Positions 27,418-36,336 of a stretch of 64,000 nucleotides of DNA are shown in pieces. This stretch comes from Corynebacterium bouchesdurhonense (GTDB taxonomy: Bacteria; Actinomycetota; Actinomycetes; Mycobacteriales; Mycobacteriaceae), in assembly GCF_900078305.2 (NCBI RefSeq), contig NZ_LT546028.1:670948-734947 (forward strand). Direction: 5' to 3'. Position 1 is the stretch's first letter, and every line of letters begins with the position of its first letter. The notes beneath the pieces were generated by a model. That model saw nothing but the letters and a program-made list of their open reading frames with translations. It was not told the origin of the DNA and did not search any database. The position numbers were made by a program, and so were the translations under genes.

Positions 27418-28230
27418 ATGAAACACCCCGCCTACAGTCAACTGCGCCCGGTGACGGCATCCGCCGCTGTCGTCCTGGCGCCCAACCCGAGCTACGCGGC
27501 GCTTGAGGGGACGAACTCCTGGGTGATCCGGGATCCGGAGGACGAGTACAGCATCGTCGTGGATCCGGGACCGGAGGATGAGGGCCACCTCAACGTGCTG
27601 CAGTCCAAGGCTGAAAAAGTGGCGCTGATCCTGCTCACCCACCGCCACCACGACCATGCTGACGGCGCAGAGCGCTTCCGCCAGCTCACGGGCGCGCCGG
27701 TGCGCGCCTTCGACCCCCAGTACTGCAGCGGGGCTGAGCCGCTTGTGAGCGGTGAGCTGATCAGCGTCGATGGCGTTACCCCGACGCTGAAGGTGGTGCA
27801 CACGCCGGGCCACACCGCTGACTCGGTGTCCTTTTACGTCTACTCCGGCCAGCCGGGGGAGAGCGAGCTGGAGGGCATCATCACTGGCGACACCATCGCG
27901 GGCCGCCACACCACCATGATCTCCGAGACGGACGGTGACGTGGGCGCCTACCTGGAGACGCTGGCGAAGCTCGAGGAGGACGGCCGAGGCGTGATGTTGC
28001 TGCCGGGCCACGGCCCGGAGGGCGAAGACCTTTCGGCGTACGCGCGCAAGTACATCGACCGCCGCAACCAGCGCCTGGACCAGATCCGCGAGGCGCTGGC
28101 CACCCACGGCCAGGACGCGGACATCAACACCCTGGTCGACGCGATCTACGACGACGTGGACCCGGTGCTGCGCGGCGCCGCTGAACAGTCCACCCGCGTG
28201 GCGCTGCGCTACCTGCAGAACCAGGGCTAG
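27418..28230 (+). CDS. Metallo-beta-lactamase-fold hydrolase
   Basis: This 270-aa protein has the zinc motif THRHHDHADG (residue about 75), TPGHTADSVS (about 125), TGDTIAG (about 162) and PGHGPEG (about 198). The C-terminal helical extension resembles LACTB2-type RNases/hydrolases. The substrate is unknown. TAGGGT lies 7 nt before ATG 27418, so it may have its own leaderless promoter although it lies 5 bp after the RidA gene. A very strong terminator follows. Confidence 0.88.
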   Translation: MKHPAYSQLRPVTASAAVVLAPNPSYAALEGTNSWVIRDPEDEYSIVVDPGPEDEGHLNVLQSKAEKVALILLTHRHHDHADGAERFRQLTGAPVRAFDPQYCSGAEPLVSGELISVDGVTPTLKVVHTPGHTADSVSFYVYSGQPGESELEGIITGDTIAGRHTTMISETDGDVGAYLETLAKLEEDGRGVMLLPGHGPEGEDLSAYARKYIDRRNQRLDQIREALATHGQDADINTLVDAIYDDVDPVLRGAAEQSTRVALRYLQNQG

Positions 28231-28243
28231 GAGCCTACGGCAG

Positions 28244-28280
28244 CGCCGGCGGCGGGGAACTCCCCGCCGCCGGCGTTTTT
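28244..28280 (+). terminator. Rho-independent terminator between MBL gene and glxR
   Basis: CGCCGGCGGCGGGG, an AACT loop and CCCCGCCGCCGGCG form a perfect 14-bp stem followed by TTTTT. It separates two convergent genes. Confidence 0.95.
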
Positions 28281-28296
28281 GGTGTGCCGCTTCCGC

Positions 28297-28980
28297 CTAG
28301 CGCGCGCGGCGGGCCAGGTGCTCGGTGTCCACGATGAGCACGCTCTTGCCCTCCAGGCGGATCCATCCGCGGTGGGCAAAGGTGGCCAGCGCCTTGTTCA
28401 CGGTCTCGCGGGACGCGCCCACCAGCTGGGCGATCTCCTCCTGGGTGAGGTCGTGGTTCACGCGCAGGGCGCCGCCCTCCTGGGTGCCGAAGCGGTTGGC
28501 CAACTGCAGCAGTGTTTTGGCCACGCGGCCGGGGACATCGGTGAAGATGAGGTCCGCCAGGGACGCGTTGGTGCGGCGCAGGCGGCGGGCGAGGACGCGC
28601 AGGAGCTGCTGGGAGATCTCCGGATGCTGGTCAATCCACTGCTTGAGCAGGGTGGAGTCCATGGTGGCGGCTGTGACCTCGGTGACGCAGACGGCCGAGG
28701 AGGTGCGCGGGCCCGGGTCGAAGATGGACAGCTCGCCGAACATGTCGGACGGGCCCATCACGGACAGGAGGTTCTCGCGTCCGTCCGGCGCGTGGCGGGC
28801 GAGCTTCACCTTGCCGTCGACGATGATGTAGAGGCGGTCACCCGGCTCGCCCTCGTCGAAGATCGTGGTTCCGCGTGGGAACGTGACCGTCTCCATGTCC
28901 TGGATCAACTCGGACACTGCATCGGGATCGACCCCCTGGAAAATGCCCGCTCGGGCAAGGGTCTGCTGCACGCCGTCCAT
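28297..28980 (-). CDS. glxR: cAMP-responsive CRP/FNR-type global regulator GlxR
   Basis: This 227-aa protein has a cyclic-nucleotide-binding domain (about residues 10-120) with the phosphate-binding cassette [22 protein letters not shown]-type winged helix follows (about 150-220; [24 protein letters not shown] as recognition helix region). GlxR controls carbon metabolism, respiration and many other genes in corynebacteria through cAMP. It is monocistronic, with start ATG 28980, and shares a 166-bp upstream gap with the small membrane-protein gene. The likely source of its ligand, CyaB, is encoded at 46320. Confidence 0.95.
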   Translation of the reverse strand: MDGVQQTLARAGIFQGVDPDAVSELIQDMETVTFPRGTTIFDEGEPGDRLYIIVDGKVKLARHAPDGRENLLSVMGPSDMFGELSIFDPGPRTSSAVCVTEVTAATMDSTLLKQWIDQHPEISQQLLRVLARRLRRTNASLADLIFTDVPGRVAKTLLQLANRFGTQEGGALRVNHDLTQEEIAQLVGASRETVNKALATFAHRGWIRLEGKSVLIVDTEHLARRAR

Positions 28981-29146
28981 AAAACCTCCTCGAATCTCCC
29001 GGCTCAGCGCCGGATGCGAATGTCCCAGCCGCGGCCCTACGCGTGGTAACGCTCACTCCGGGGGAGTGTTTGCGGGTTTGTCACACCCGCGCTTTCCCCC
29101 GTGAGACTACCATCACCGCTGCAGGCGCGTGGTTGTCCCGCTGCTG

Positions 29147-29311
29147 CTACGCCGACGCCCCGCCGCCCACAGCCGAGCCCACCGCTGAACCGGCAGCAGG
29201 GCCCACCACAGAACCCAACACGGGGCCCACCACGGACCGCTCCATGCGCTCCATCGCTACGGTGAACAGGCCGAGGCCGAGGGGCGCGAGGATCGCGAGC
29301 AGAAACGTCAT
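29147..29311 (-). CDS. Small membrane protein next to glxR
   Basis: This 54-aa protein, [20 protein letters not shown] then [17 protein letters not shown], has one membrane helix and a Gly/Val/Ala repeat tail ([20 protein letters not shown]). A short one-helix protein with an LERxE-like motif after the helix is common between glxR and nth in corynebacteria, from memory. Its start could also be ATG 29320. It is divergent from nth, whose start is 64 bp away. Confidence 0.5.
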   Translation of the reverse strand: MTFLLAILAPLGLGLFTVAMERMERSVVGPVLGSVVGPAAGSAVGSAVGGGASA

Positions 29312-29374
29312 ACCAACCATGGTAGCGGTCACGGGGCCGAAGCGGGAAGGAAACGGGTGGCTAGCATGTCCCGT

Positions 29375-30190
29375 ATGACGTCGACAAGCAAAAGCTCCCA
29401 CCGGCGGCCCGGCGCGCACCCGGCGGCGAAGGGCACGGAGACGCGGTTAGGGCTCGTGCGGCGGGCGCGGCGCGTGAACCGCACGCTGGCGCAGACCTAC
29501 CCAAACGCGCACGCTGAGCTCGACTTTTCAAACCCGCTGGAGCTCCTGGTGGCTACGGTGCTTTCCGCGCAGACAACCGACGCGCGGGTGAACATGGTTA
29601 CCCCGGCGTTATTTGCCGCGTACCCCTCGGCGCAGGCGTACGCGTCGGCCAACCAGGCGGAGGTGGAGGAGATCATCCGCTCCACCGGCTTCTTCCGCTC
29701 CAAGGCCGGCAACCTCATCGGGCTGGGCCAGGCGCTGGTGGCCGACCACGGCGGCGAGGTGCCCGTGGAGATCGACGCGCTGGTGAAGCTGCCCGGCGTC
29801 GGCCGCAAGACAGCGCACGTGGTGCGCGGCAACGCCTTCGGCCTGCCGGGGCTCACCGTGGACACGCACTTCCAACGGCTGAGCAAGCGCCTCGGGCTGA
29901 CGCAGGAGACCGACCCGGTGAAAATTGAGCGGGCGGTGGGCGAGCTGATAGAGAAGCGGGAATGGACGATGTTCTCCCATCGCATCATCTTCCACGGCCG
30001 TCGCGTCTGCCACGCGCGCAAGGCGGCGTGCGGGGCCTGCCCGATCGCGTGGGACTGCCCCAGCTTCGGGCTGGTGGGGCCGGCGGAGCCCGAGGAGGCG
30101 GCCAAGCTGGTCACGGGGCCGGAGCGCGGGCACATCCTGGACATGGTCGGGCTCGGCGGCGCGGCGGCGCAGGACGGGGCTGAGGCGTAG
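29375..30190 (+). CDS. nth: Endonuclease III (base-excision DNA glycosylase/AP lyase)
   Basis: This 271-aa enzyme has the helix-hairpin-helix [12 protein letters not shown] with catalytic Lys, the catalytic Asp in [14 protein letters not shown], and the iron-sulfur loop [17 protein letters not shown] (C-x6-C-x2-C-x5-C). It removes oxidised pyrimidines. The N-terminal 30 residues are a basic extension. ATG 29375 is chosen because TAGCAT lies 7 nt upstream (leaderless); GTG 29357 and ATG 29366 are alternatives. The first codons include part of the dispersed 18-mer (GTCGACAAGCAA). It is followed without a gap by the thioredoxin-like gene. Confidence 0.93.
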   Translation: MTSTSKSSHRRPGAHPAAKGTETRLGLVRRARRVNRTLAQTYPNAHAELDFSNPLELLVATVLSAQTTDARVNMVTPALFAAYPSAQAYASANQAEVEEIIRSTGFFRSKAGNLIGLGQALVADHGGEVPVEIDALVKLPGVGRKTAHVVRGNAFGLPGLTVDTHFQRLSKRLGLTQETDPVKIERAVGELIEKREWTMFSHRIIFHGRRVCHARKAACGACPIAWDCPSFGLVGPAEPEEAAKLVTGPERGHILDMVGLGGAAAQDGAEA

Positions 30191-30820
30191 GTGGACAGGA
30201 AATCGAAGCGGATGGCAATCGCCGGGGTCGCGGCGGCGGTGCTGCTGACCGCGGCGGTGATCGCCGGGGCGGTGGTGCTGTTGCGCGGCGGCGGCGCGGG
30301 CGCGGGGAGCGGCGCTGAGGGTGTGGACCCGAGCGCTGCCTCGAGCGCGGCCTCGAGCGCCGCCTCGAGCGCGGCCGAGATTCCCGGCGCCGAGCTGCGG
30401 CCCGACTGCCCCGGCGCAGGCGTGGGCGGCGTGGAGCTGCCGTGCTTGGGCGGGGAAACCGGTGCTGAGGGCGCTGCGGGTGGAGCGGGCGTGACGCTGG
30501 TGAGCCTGTGGGCCTGGTGGTGCGTGCCGTGCCGCGAGGAGCTGCCGCTGCTGCAGGCCTACGCCGACGCCCACCCGGACGTGCAGGTGGTGGGCGTGCA
30601 CGCGGACGCCAACGCCGCGGCCGGAGTGGCGCTGCTCAATGACCTCGGCGTGCGCCTGCCTAGCTACCAGGACTCTCACGGCGCCTTCGCGGGCCAGCTC
30701 GGCCTTCCCGGCGTGGTGCCGATTCTGTTGGTGTACCGCGGCGGCGAGCAGGTTGGGGTGTTCGCGAGGCCGTTTGCGTCGGCAAGCGAGCTCGAAACTG
30801 CTGTGGCGGGGGTGCTGTAG
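30191..30820 (+). CDS. TlpA-like membrane-anchored thioredoxin-fold protein
   Basis: This 209-aa protein has an N-terminal membrane anchor (residues 9-33), a low-complexity Ala/Ser linker with SSAA repeats and a thioredoxin-like domain with WAWWCVPCREELP (redox CxxC) and PGVVPILLVY (cis-Pro). It is probably an extracytoplasmic disulfide reductase or oxidase. GTG 30191 starts directly after the nth stop, so it is in one operon with nth, the NUDIX gene and marP, as in mycobacteria. Confidence 0.85.
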   Translation: MDRKSKRMAIAGVAAAVLLTAAVIAGAVVLLRGGGAGAGSGAEGVDPSAASSAASSAASSAAEIPGAELRPDCPGAGVGGVELPCLGGETGAEGAAGGAGVTLVSLWAWWCVPCREELPLLQAYADAHPDVQVVGVHADANAAAGVALLNDLGVRLPSYQDSHGAFAGQLGLPGVVPILLVYRGGEQVGVFARPFASASELETAVAGVL

Positions 30821-31552
30821 GTGGAGAGCGCGCAGGACGTGGCGCTGCGCCCGGCGGCGGCGCCGGCGTGGATGCGGCCGCTGCTCGGGGCGCTGGAGGG
30901 TGACGCGGTGAGCCCGGGCGGCGCGGCGCGCGTGCGCCGGATGCTGAACGGGCGCCTGCCCAGGAGCGCCTCGCGCGACGAGGCCGCCGTGCTCATCTTT
31001 TTCACCGGCGACCCGCACGCGCGTGAGCTGCCGGCTGACGCCGCAGTGCTGGTCACCCACCGCCACCCCGACATGCGCAGCCACTCGGGGCAGATGGCGT
31101 TTCCTGGCGGCCGCATCGACCCGGGCGATGCCGGGCCCGTGGACGCCGCCCTGCGCGAGGCAACCGAGGAGACAGGGCTAGAGCGCGGCCGGGTCGTGCC
31201 GCTGGCGGTGCTGGACGCCGTGACCACCGGCGGGTCCGCGCGCCGCGTGCGCCCGGTGGTGGCGTACGCGTCGGACCCGGGCCCCGTCCACCCCGCGAGC
31301 GAGGACGAGACGGACGACGTGTTCTTCGTGCCGGTGGCAGACCTCGCAGCCCCCGCCAACCGGCTCAGCGTGCGTTGGCGCGGCTGGACCGGGCCCGCGT
31401 TCTGGGCTGGCGGCTACCTCATCTGGGGTTTCACCGGCGTGCTCCTTGCGGTGCTCCTCGAGCTTGGGGGCTGGGCATTGCTTGTCGACGCCCCCGTGCA
31501 CGACCTCGCCGATTCCCTCGCGCGTTCCCGCAACAACGAGCGCCACGGGTAG
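30821..31552 (+). CDS. NUDIX hydrolase, CoA pyrophosphatase-like
   Basis: This 243-aa protein carries the Nudix box GGRIDPGDAGPVDAALREAT followed by EETGLE. Before it is the UPF0035-type signature HSGQMAFPGG, which points to a coenzyme A diphosphatase (NudL-like). The C-terminus continues through WGFTGVLLAVLLEL and contains a perfect copy of the dispersed 18-mer, read as LLVDAP. GTG 30821 follows the previous stop directly. Confidence 0.85.
   Translation: MESAQDVALRPAAAPAWMRPLLGALEGDAVSPGGAARVRRMLNGRLPRSASRDEAAVLIFFTGDPHARELPADAAVLVTHRHPDMRSHSGQMAFPGGRIDPGDAGPVDAALREATEETGLERGRVVPLAVLDAVTTGGSARRVRPVVAYASDPGPVHPASEDETDDVFFVPVADLAAPANRLSVRWRGWTGPAFWAGGYLIWGFTGVLLAVLLELGGWALLVDAPVHDLADSLARSRNNERHG
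31478..31495 (+). repeat. Dispersed 18-mer, exact copy, in the NUDIX gene
   Basis: TTGCTTGTCGACGCCCCC, 18 of 18, lies in the C-terminal coding part, frame LLVDAP. Confidence 0.95.
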
Positions 31553-31591
31553 CATGAGCCGGAACATCGGTACGGCGAGGAGGTGGCACGC

Positions 31592-32776
31592 GTGCAGCTC
31601 GCCCTTGACGCCGTCCTCGCCGCGCTGATCCTGCTCTCCGTTTACGCGGGCTGGCGCCAGGGGGCGCTGGCCGCGGTGCTGTCCGCCGTCGGCGTGCTCG
31701 CCGGGCTGGTGGTGGGCCTCGCGCTCGCGCCCGCGGTTACCGGCTTGTCCGAGTCCGCGCCCTGGCGGGTGGTGATCCTCACAGCCGTGGTGGTGGGCTT
31801 TGTGGCGCTGGGCAACATCGGCGGCGCGGCCGCGGGCTCGCAGCTGCGCGCCGGGGTGCGGCGCCGCTTCGCCCGGGTGGTGGACTCCGTGCTGGGCGCC
31901 GTGTTCCAGGCCCTGGCCGCGGCGTTGGTGCTGTGGTTCATCTCCATCCCGTTGGCGGCGTCGCTGCCCGGGGAGCCGGGACAGGCACTGCGCAACTCCC
32001 GGGTGCTCGCCGCCATCGATGCCGCCGCGCCGGACGTCCTGGCCACCCTGCCCGCCCGCCTGGCCGCGCTGCTGGACGAGTCGGGCATGCCCCCGCTCGT
32101 CTCCCCGTTCAACGCGCCGCGCGGCGCCCACGTGGACGCCCCCGACGCGGCGGCGCTGGACGCGGACGTGGTGGCGCGTGTGCGCCCCGCGGTGGTGCAG
32201 GTGATGGGCGACGCGGGCTCCTGCCAGCGGCGCCTGACCGGCACGGGCTTTGTCATCGAGGACAATTACGTGCTCACCAACGCCCACGTGGTGGCCGGCA
32301 CCGACGCGGTCTCGCTAGACACCGTGGTGGGCGTGAAGTCCGCGGACGTGGTGCTCTACGACCCGGACGTGGACATCGCCGTGCTGCGCGCCGACCGCCT
32401 GGGCATCGCTCCGCTCGCGTGGGCGGAGCACGAGCTGGCCACCGGTGACGACGCCGTGGTGATGGGCTTTCCGCTTTCGGGCCCGTTCGAGGCGGCCCCG
32501 GCGCGCATCCGCGGCCGCCTGCACATCTCCGGCCCGGACATCTACGCCCAGGGCCGCGTGGAGCGCGAGGCCTACACCATCCGCGGCAACATCCGCCAGG
32601 GCAACTCGGGCGGGCCCCTGCTCACGCCGGGCGGCGAGGTGGCGGGCATGATCTTCGGTGCCTCGATGGACGCCACCGACACCGGCTACGCGCTCACCGC
32701 CGCGCAGATCGCGGACCGCGTCGGGGATGTGGGTACGTTGCGGGCGCCGGCCGCCACGCAAGCCTGCGTGGGTTAG
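31592..32776 (+). CDS. marP: Membrane serine protease MarP
   Basis: This protein of about 394 aa has four N-terminal membrane helices (CvpA-like, residues 1-125) and a periplasmic trypsin-like domain. The catalytic triad is His in LTNAHVVAG, Asp in DPDVDIAVLRA and Ser in GNSGGPLL. The mycobacterial orthologue MarP keeps internal pH stable in acid and acts on wall hydrolases. GTG 31592 is preferred because GAGGAG lies about 8 nt upstream; GTG 31583 would overlap that site. Its stop overlaps the convergent hydrolase stop by 4 bp. Confidence 0.88.
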   Translation: MQLALDAVLAALILLSVYAGWRQGALAAVLSAVGVLAGLVVGLALAPAVTGLSESAPWRVVILTAVVVGFVALGNIGGAAAGSQLRAGVRRRFARVVDSVLGAVFQALAAALVLWFISIPLAASLPGEPGQALRNSRVLAAIDAAAPDVLATLPARLAALLDESGMPPLVSPFNAPRGAHVDAPDAAALDADVVARVRPAVVQVMGDAGSCQRRLTGTGFVIEDNYVLTNAHVVAGTDAVSLDTVVGVKSADVVLYDPDVDIAVLRADRLGIAPLAWAEHELATGDDAVVMGFPLSGPFEAAPARIRGRLHISGPDIYAQGRVEREAYTIRGNIRQGNSGGPLLTPGGEVAGMIFGASMDATDTGYALTAAQIADRVGDVGTLRAPAATQACVG

Positions 32777-33540
32777 AGCAGTTGCTTTTCGACGCCCCCC
32801 ACGAACGCCGCCGGGTCCTCCACCTGCGGCAACCTACCCGGCCCGAAGGGTGAGGGGTGCGCCCCGGCTGTCCGGGCGCCGCGCCACCGCAGCGGCCGCA
32901 GGCGGGAGACCGCGGCGATGTGGGGCAGCGCGTGGTCGATGCGAGCGGCCTGGCTCCGCAGCCGCAGCGCCTCCTCGAAGCGCTCCGTGCCGTGGAACGC
33001 GTCGGTGGTGTCGGCGCGCAGGTTGGCGCGCAGCACCGCGTCGAGGACCCGGCCGCTGGCGCGCAGGGCCCGGGACGGTAGCCTGCCCGCGGCGGCCGCC
33101 GCGCCGCGGGACAGCGGCAGCGCCGCCACCGACCGCACAAGGTCCGGGTAGCGCAGCTGGGCGGCGTCCGCGAGCACTGCGCCCGTGTCAGCGCCGATGA
33201 TGCGGGCCTCGCGGTGGCCCATGGTGCGCACCGCCCCCGCGATGTCCCCCGCCAGAATGTGCGTGACGTCCCCCGCGCGCGGCGCGGGCTTGTCCGACAT
33301 GCCGTAGCCGCGCAGGTCCAGCGCCGCCACGTGGTACCCCAGCTCCGCCAGGGGCGCGATCACGTCCTTGAAATCGAACCACCCGCCGAGCGCGCCGTGT
33401 ACGAGGAGCAGCAGCGGGTTCGACGGGTCACCGGCCTCCGCCACGTGGAGGCGGATGCCACGGGTGTGCAGCATGCGGTGCGTGAAGTCGCCCTCGAGCT
33501 CCACCACGCTCGGCGGGTTGCGACGCACCGTGTGGCCCAT
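32773..33540 (-). CDS. Alpha/beta hydrolase, epoxide-hydrolase (EphE)-like, shortened
   Basis: This 255-aa protein has the oxyanion HGALGGWFDF, LDLRGYGMSDKP and a nucleophile elbow GADTGA (Asp) as in epoxide hydrolases. The usual C-terminal catalytic His (GHxxxxEDP) is not seen: the matching place reads GRLPQVEDPAAF. The cap domain is also short compared with about 300 aa in relatives. The last residues VGGVEKQLL come from a copy of the dispersed 18-mer. It may be inactive, or the C-terminus may be altered. The position beside marP matches ephE in mycobacteria. Confidence 0.75.
   Translation of the reverse strand: MGHTVRRNPPSVVELEGDFTHRMLHTRGIRLHVAEAGDPSNPLLLLVHGALGGWFDFKDVIAPLAELGYHVAALDLRGYGMSDKPAPRAGDVTHILAGDIAGAVRTMGHREARIIGADTGAVLADAAQLRYPDLVRSVAALPLSRGAAAAAGRLPSRALRASGRVLDAVLRANLRADTTDAFHGTERFEEALRLRSQAARIDHALPHIAAVSRLRPLRWRGARTAGAHPSPFGPGRLPQVEDPAAFVGGVEKQLL
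32782..32799 (+). repeat. Dispersed 18-mer copy (17/18) at hydrolase 3' end
   Basis: TTGCTTTTCGACGCCCCC differs at one base. It encodes GGVEKQ on the minus strand, two codons before the stop. Confidence 0.9.
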
Positions 33541-33551
33541 CTGCCGGGCGC

Positions 33552-34124
33552 TTAGCGGTTCGTGACCGCCGTGGAGCCGCCGGTGGGGCGGGTTGCGTTG
33601 GCCGGCGCGGAGACCGGCGCGGTGGTGTAGAGGCCGCTCTCATCCTTGCGCAGGTTCTCCTGCGCCTGGCCCGGCACCAGGTTGCGCAGCTCGTTGACGG
33701 ACTCGATGGTGCGCTTCGGGGCCTGCATCTTGCGCAGCTTGCGGAAGCCGATGAAAGCGAGCAGGCCGGAGACCAGCAGCATGATGAGGAAGACCAGCAG
33801 GAAGGCCCAGCCGCGGTGCATCCAGGACGCGAACATCTCCGCTAGGTCGATGAAGAGGAAGAAGGAGGCGAACAGGGCGATGGCGCCGGCCGCGCCGAAG
33901 AGGCCGCTGCCGATGGCGCCCTTCTTTACCTCGCGAACAACCTCGGCCTTGGCCAGCTCGATCTCGCCGCGCACGAGGGTGGACACCTGCTCGGTGGCGT
34001 TGGAAATGAGGGTGCCGATGGAATCGTGGCCCGGCTGGGTCACACCGGCGTCATGCAGCGGGATGGAATCCACCTTGGCGGAGACTGCCGTGGAACCGCT
34101 GGTGTAGAGACCTTTGTTGCTCAC
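33552..34124 (-). CDS. Phage holin family (DUF1469-type) membrane protein
   Basis: This 190-aa protein has a hydrophilic N-terminus, a helix with RGEIELAKAEVVREVKKGA and two membrane segments (about 85-110 and 118-142). The C-terminus is basic and then Ala/Thr-rich. It matches the actinobacterial 'phage holin family' (PF07332) found at this place in mycobacteria; no phage is involved. GTG 34124 is chosen for the AGGAAGG site 9 nt upstream, over the longer frame to 34172. Confidence 0.8.
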   Translation of the reverse strand: MSNKGLYTSGSTAVSAKVDSIPLHDAGVTQPGHDSIGTLISNATEQVSTLVRGEIELAKAEVVREVKKGAIGSGLFGAAGAIALFASFFLFIDLAEMFASWMHRGWAFLLVFLIMLLVSGLLAFIGFRKLRKMQAPKRTIESVNELRNLVPGQAQENLRKDESGLYTTAPVSAPANATRPTGGSTAVTNR

Positions 34125-34211
34125 TGTTTCGTACCTTCCTGCGTGTGCGTTATCCCACACCACACTAGCCATAAACCGGTCTCTGCGCCCAATACCCGGC
34201 CCAATACCCGG

Positions 34212-35012
34212 CTAAGCGCTCTCCTTAGTATTTCGCAGCGCCTTCGTCACGGCGAAGCCGGCGGCGAGGGCGGCGCCCACCGCGGCGAGGATGCCGGCGC
34301 CGATGCCCACCTCGCGCGCGTTGGGGACGGCGATGAGCGGCTCCGGGTTTTTGAAGCTGAGCACGCCCCAGCCGCTGTGCATCGCGTGCTTCTTCAGCGC
34401 GCGGTCCGGGTTCACGGCCACGGGGTGGCCTACCAGGGCGAGCATCGGGATGTCCGTGGCGGAGTCGGAGTAGGCGTAGCTGTCCTCCAAGTCATAGCCG
34501 CGCTCGGCGGCGAAGCGGCGCACCGCGTCGGCCTTCGCCTCGCCCTTGAGGTAGCGGGTCACGCGGCCGGTCAGCGCGCCGTCCTCGACCTCCAGCTCGG
34601 TGGCTACCACCGTGTCCACGCCCAGCTCGCGCGCGATGGGCTCCACCAGGATGGAGGCGGAAGCGGAGATGATGATGACTTCCCGGCCAGCCTCGTGGTG
34701 GCTGCGGATGAGCTCGCGCGCCTCGGCGTAGATGGCGGGGGTGACCACGGTGCGCATGGTCTCGGTGGTGATTTTCTGGATGTCCTCGACCCGCCAGCCC
34801 GCCGCCATCTGCGCGAGGGCGTCGCGGGTGGAGTCCATCTTCTCGCTCGACTGGCCCAGCCACATGTAGCTGGCCTTGGCCAGGGAGATTTCCAGAGCCT
34901 CCTGGCGGGTGATCATCCCGCTGTTGAGGAACTCTTTGCCGAAGGCGAAGGCGGAGGACGTGGCAATGATCGTCTTGTCCAGATCGAAAAACGCTGCCGC
35001 CGTGGTCGCCAT
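34212..35012 (-). CDS. HAD-IB (SerB-like) phosphatase
   Basis: This 266-aa HAD-superfamily hydrolase has motif I FFDLDKTII, motif II ISASASILVEP, the motif III Lys in LKGEAKADAV and motif IV YAYSDSATDIPML. A C-terminal glycine/alanine-rich helix may insert in the membrane. The substrate is not known; relatives include phosphoserine phosphatase-like enzymes. TACACT lies 7 nt before ATG 35012, a leaderless start. It is divergent from ssd, as in mycobacteria. Confidence 0.88.
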   Translation of the reverse strand: MATTAAAFFDLDKTIIATSSAFAFGKEFLNSGMITRQEALEISLAKASYMWLGQSSEKMDSTRDALAQMAAGWRVEDIQKITTETMRTVVTPAIYAEARELIRSHHEAGREVIIISASASILVEPIARELGVDTVVATELEVEDGALTGRVTRYLKGEAKADAVRRFAAERGYDLEDSYAYSDSATDIPMLALVGHPVAVNPDRALKKHAMHSGWGVLSFKNPEPLIAVPNAREVGIGAGILAAVGAALAAGFAVTKALRNTKESA

Positions 35013-35075
35013 AGGGGGCAGTGTAGACCTCCCGTCAACCGGCTTGTTGAAAATCCTGTGCCAATAAGGTGCTAG

Positions 35076-35127
35076 TTATCCACAGGTTCCGGGGCGCGAA
35101 CCGGTCCGCGGCCCCACGTTATCCACA
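35076..35127. promoter_or_regulatory. Two DnaA-box-like TTATCCACA sites
   Basis: TTATCCACA occurs at 35076-35084 and again at 35119-35127, both as GTTATCCACAG/CGTTATCCACAG. Both match the bacterial DnaA-box consensus and lie in the 166-bp gap between the divergent HAD and ssd genes. Confidence 0.5.
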
Positions 35128-35355
35128 GAACAGGGCGGGGGTCTTGCGCTGTTCGTTTCGACGATCCATGCTGCGTTCATGCCGCAGATGCAACTAACGA
35201 ATAGCCAGCGGGGCCGCGTCGCCCCCATCGTCGTCGCCGTCGATGACCCGGCGCTGCACCCCGAGGCCCTCCACATCGCTGCAGCCTGCGGCAGACCAGT
35301 CCTGTGCGCGGCCGATTCCGCCGAGCTCGCCCGCGCGCGGCCCGGGGCGTTCGCT

Positions 35356-35373
35356 GTGCTTGTCGACGCCCCC
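35356..35373 (+). repeat. Dispersed 18-mer copy (17/18) in ssd
   Basis: GTGCTTGTCGACGCCCCC differs only at the first base and is read VLVDAP. Confidence 0.9.
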
Positions 35374-35523
35374 TTTGCCACCGCCCCCTCACCAAACACG
35401 TTCCTCCTCGCCACATCTCACGCTGCCGACTATCTCGCGTGTCTTGATGGTGCTGGTCGTGCTCCTATTGCTCGTGCTCTCGCCCCACGTGGTTCCATTC
35501 TGATTACACCTCCAGTAGAGTAG

Positions 35524-35645
35524 GATTTTTAGGACGGTGGCCGCCGTCGGAGGTTTATAGGGGCCGGACCCGCCGCCCCCCCGCGCCGGGTGCCCGGCGG
35601 CCCCCGGGGGGGCGGGCCCCGGGGGCCGCCAGCCCGCCGGGGCGC
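35524..35645. other. Abnormal GC-only hairpin stretch breaking ssd
   Basis: GGCGGCCCCCGGGG (35596-35609) and CCCCGGGGGCCGCC (35617-35630) form a 14-bp inverted repeat with a 7-nt spacer, beside GCCGGG/CCCGGC. Just before it, 35535-35547 (CGGTGGCCGCCGT) match the P5 primer complement CGGTGGTCGCCGT at 12 of 13. Codons from about 35445 to 35520 are much AT-richer in third position than the rest of the gene. I see no gene in it. Confidence 0.5.
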
Positions 35646-35709
35646 AGCCGGACACCGGGCGTGTGGTGGCGCTGGTTGGCGCCGCGGGTGGGGTGGGCGT
35701 GTCCACCTT

Positions 35710-35727
35710 GGGGGCGTCGATAAGCAA
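35710..35727 (-). repeat. Dispersed 18-mer copy (17/18) in ssd
   Basis: GGGGGCGTCGATAAGCAA differs at one base. It is read in another frame (GASISK) just after the P-loop. Confidence 0.9.
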
Positions 35728-36336
35728 ACGCGCGGGCGGGCACGAGCCGACGCTGGTTGACGCGCACCGGTGCTCGGGAGGCCTCGACCTGCTGCTGGGC
35801 ATCGAGAACGAGCCCGGCGCGAGGTGGGGCGAGATCGAGCTCGGCGATGGCGTGGTAGCGCGCGCGGACGTGCGGCGCGCGCTGCCGGCAACCGCGGACG
35901 GGGTTGCGGTGCTGACGTATCCGCGCACCACGGTCGCGGACCCGTACCGGGTTGGCGCGCGCGACGTGGAGGCCGTGGTGGGCACGGTCGGATCGGCGGG
36001 GCTCACGGTGCTGGACGCGCCCGTGGAGCTCGTCCCGCGCCGCTGCGATCTCGCCTGCGTGGTGCTCACCCCGCAGCTGCGGCCGGCCGCGGCGGCAGCG
36101 CGCATCGTGGCGGAACTTGCTGCGGCCGGCGTGCCGCACGCGCTGGTGGTGCGCGACTCCGGTTGGCAGGCGCTCGAGACGGGCGAGCTCGAGCGCATCA
36201 CCGGCTCGCGCGTGCTTACCCGCGTGGGCAGCGCGCGCGGGCTGACCCGCAGCGTGGAGCGCGGGGGGCTGCCGCGGCACCTACCCCGCCAGCTCGCGCG
36301 GCCCAGCGACGCCATCCTCGCGGAGGTCATGGGCTG

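Noticed and set aside
33552..34124. 'Phage holin' annotation as a sign of a prophage
   Set aside because: This family is a housekeeping membrane protein at the same place in related genomes; no other phage genes, attachment sites or integrase are seen.
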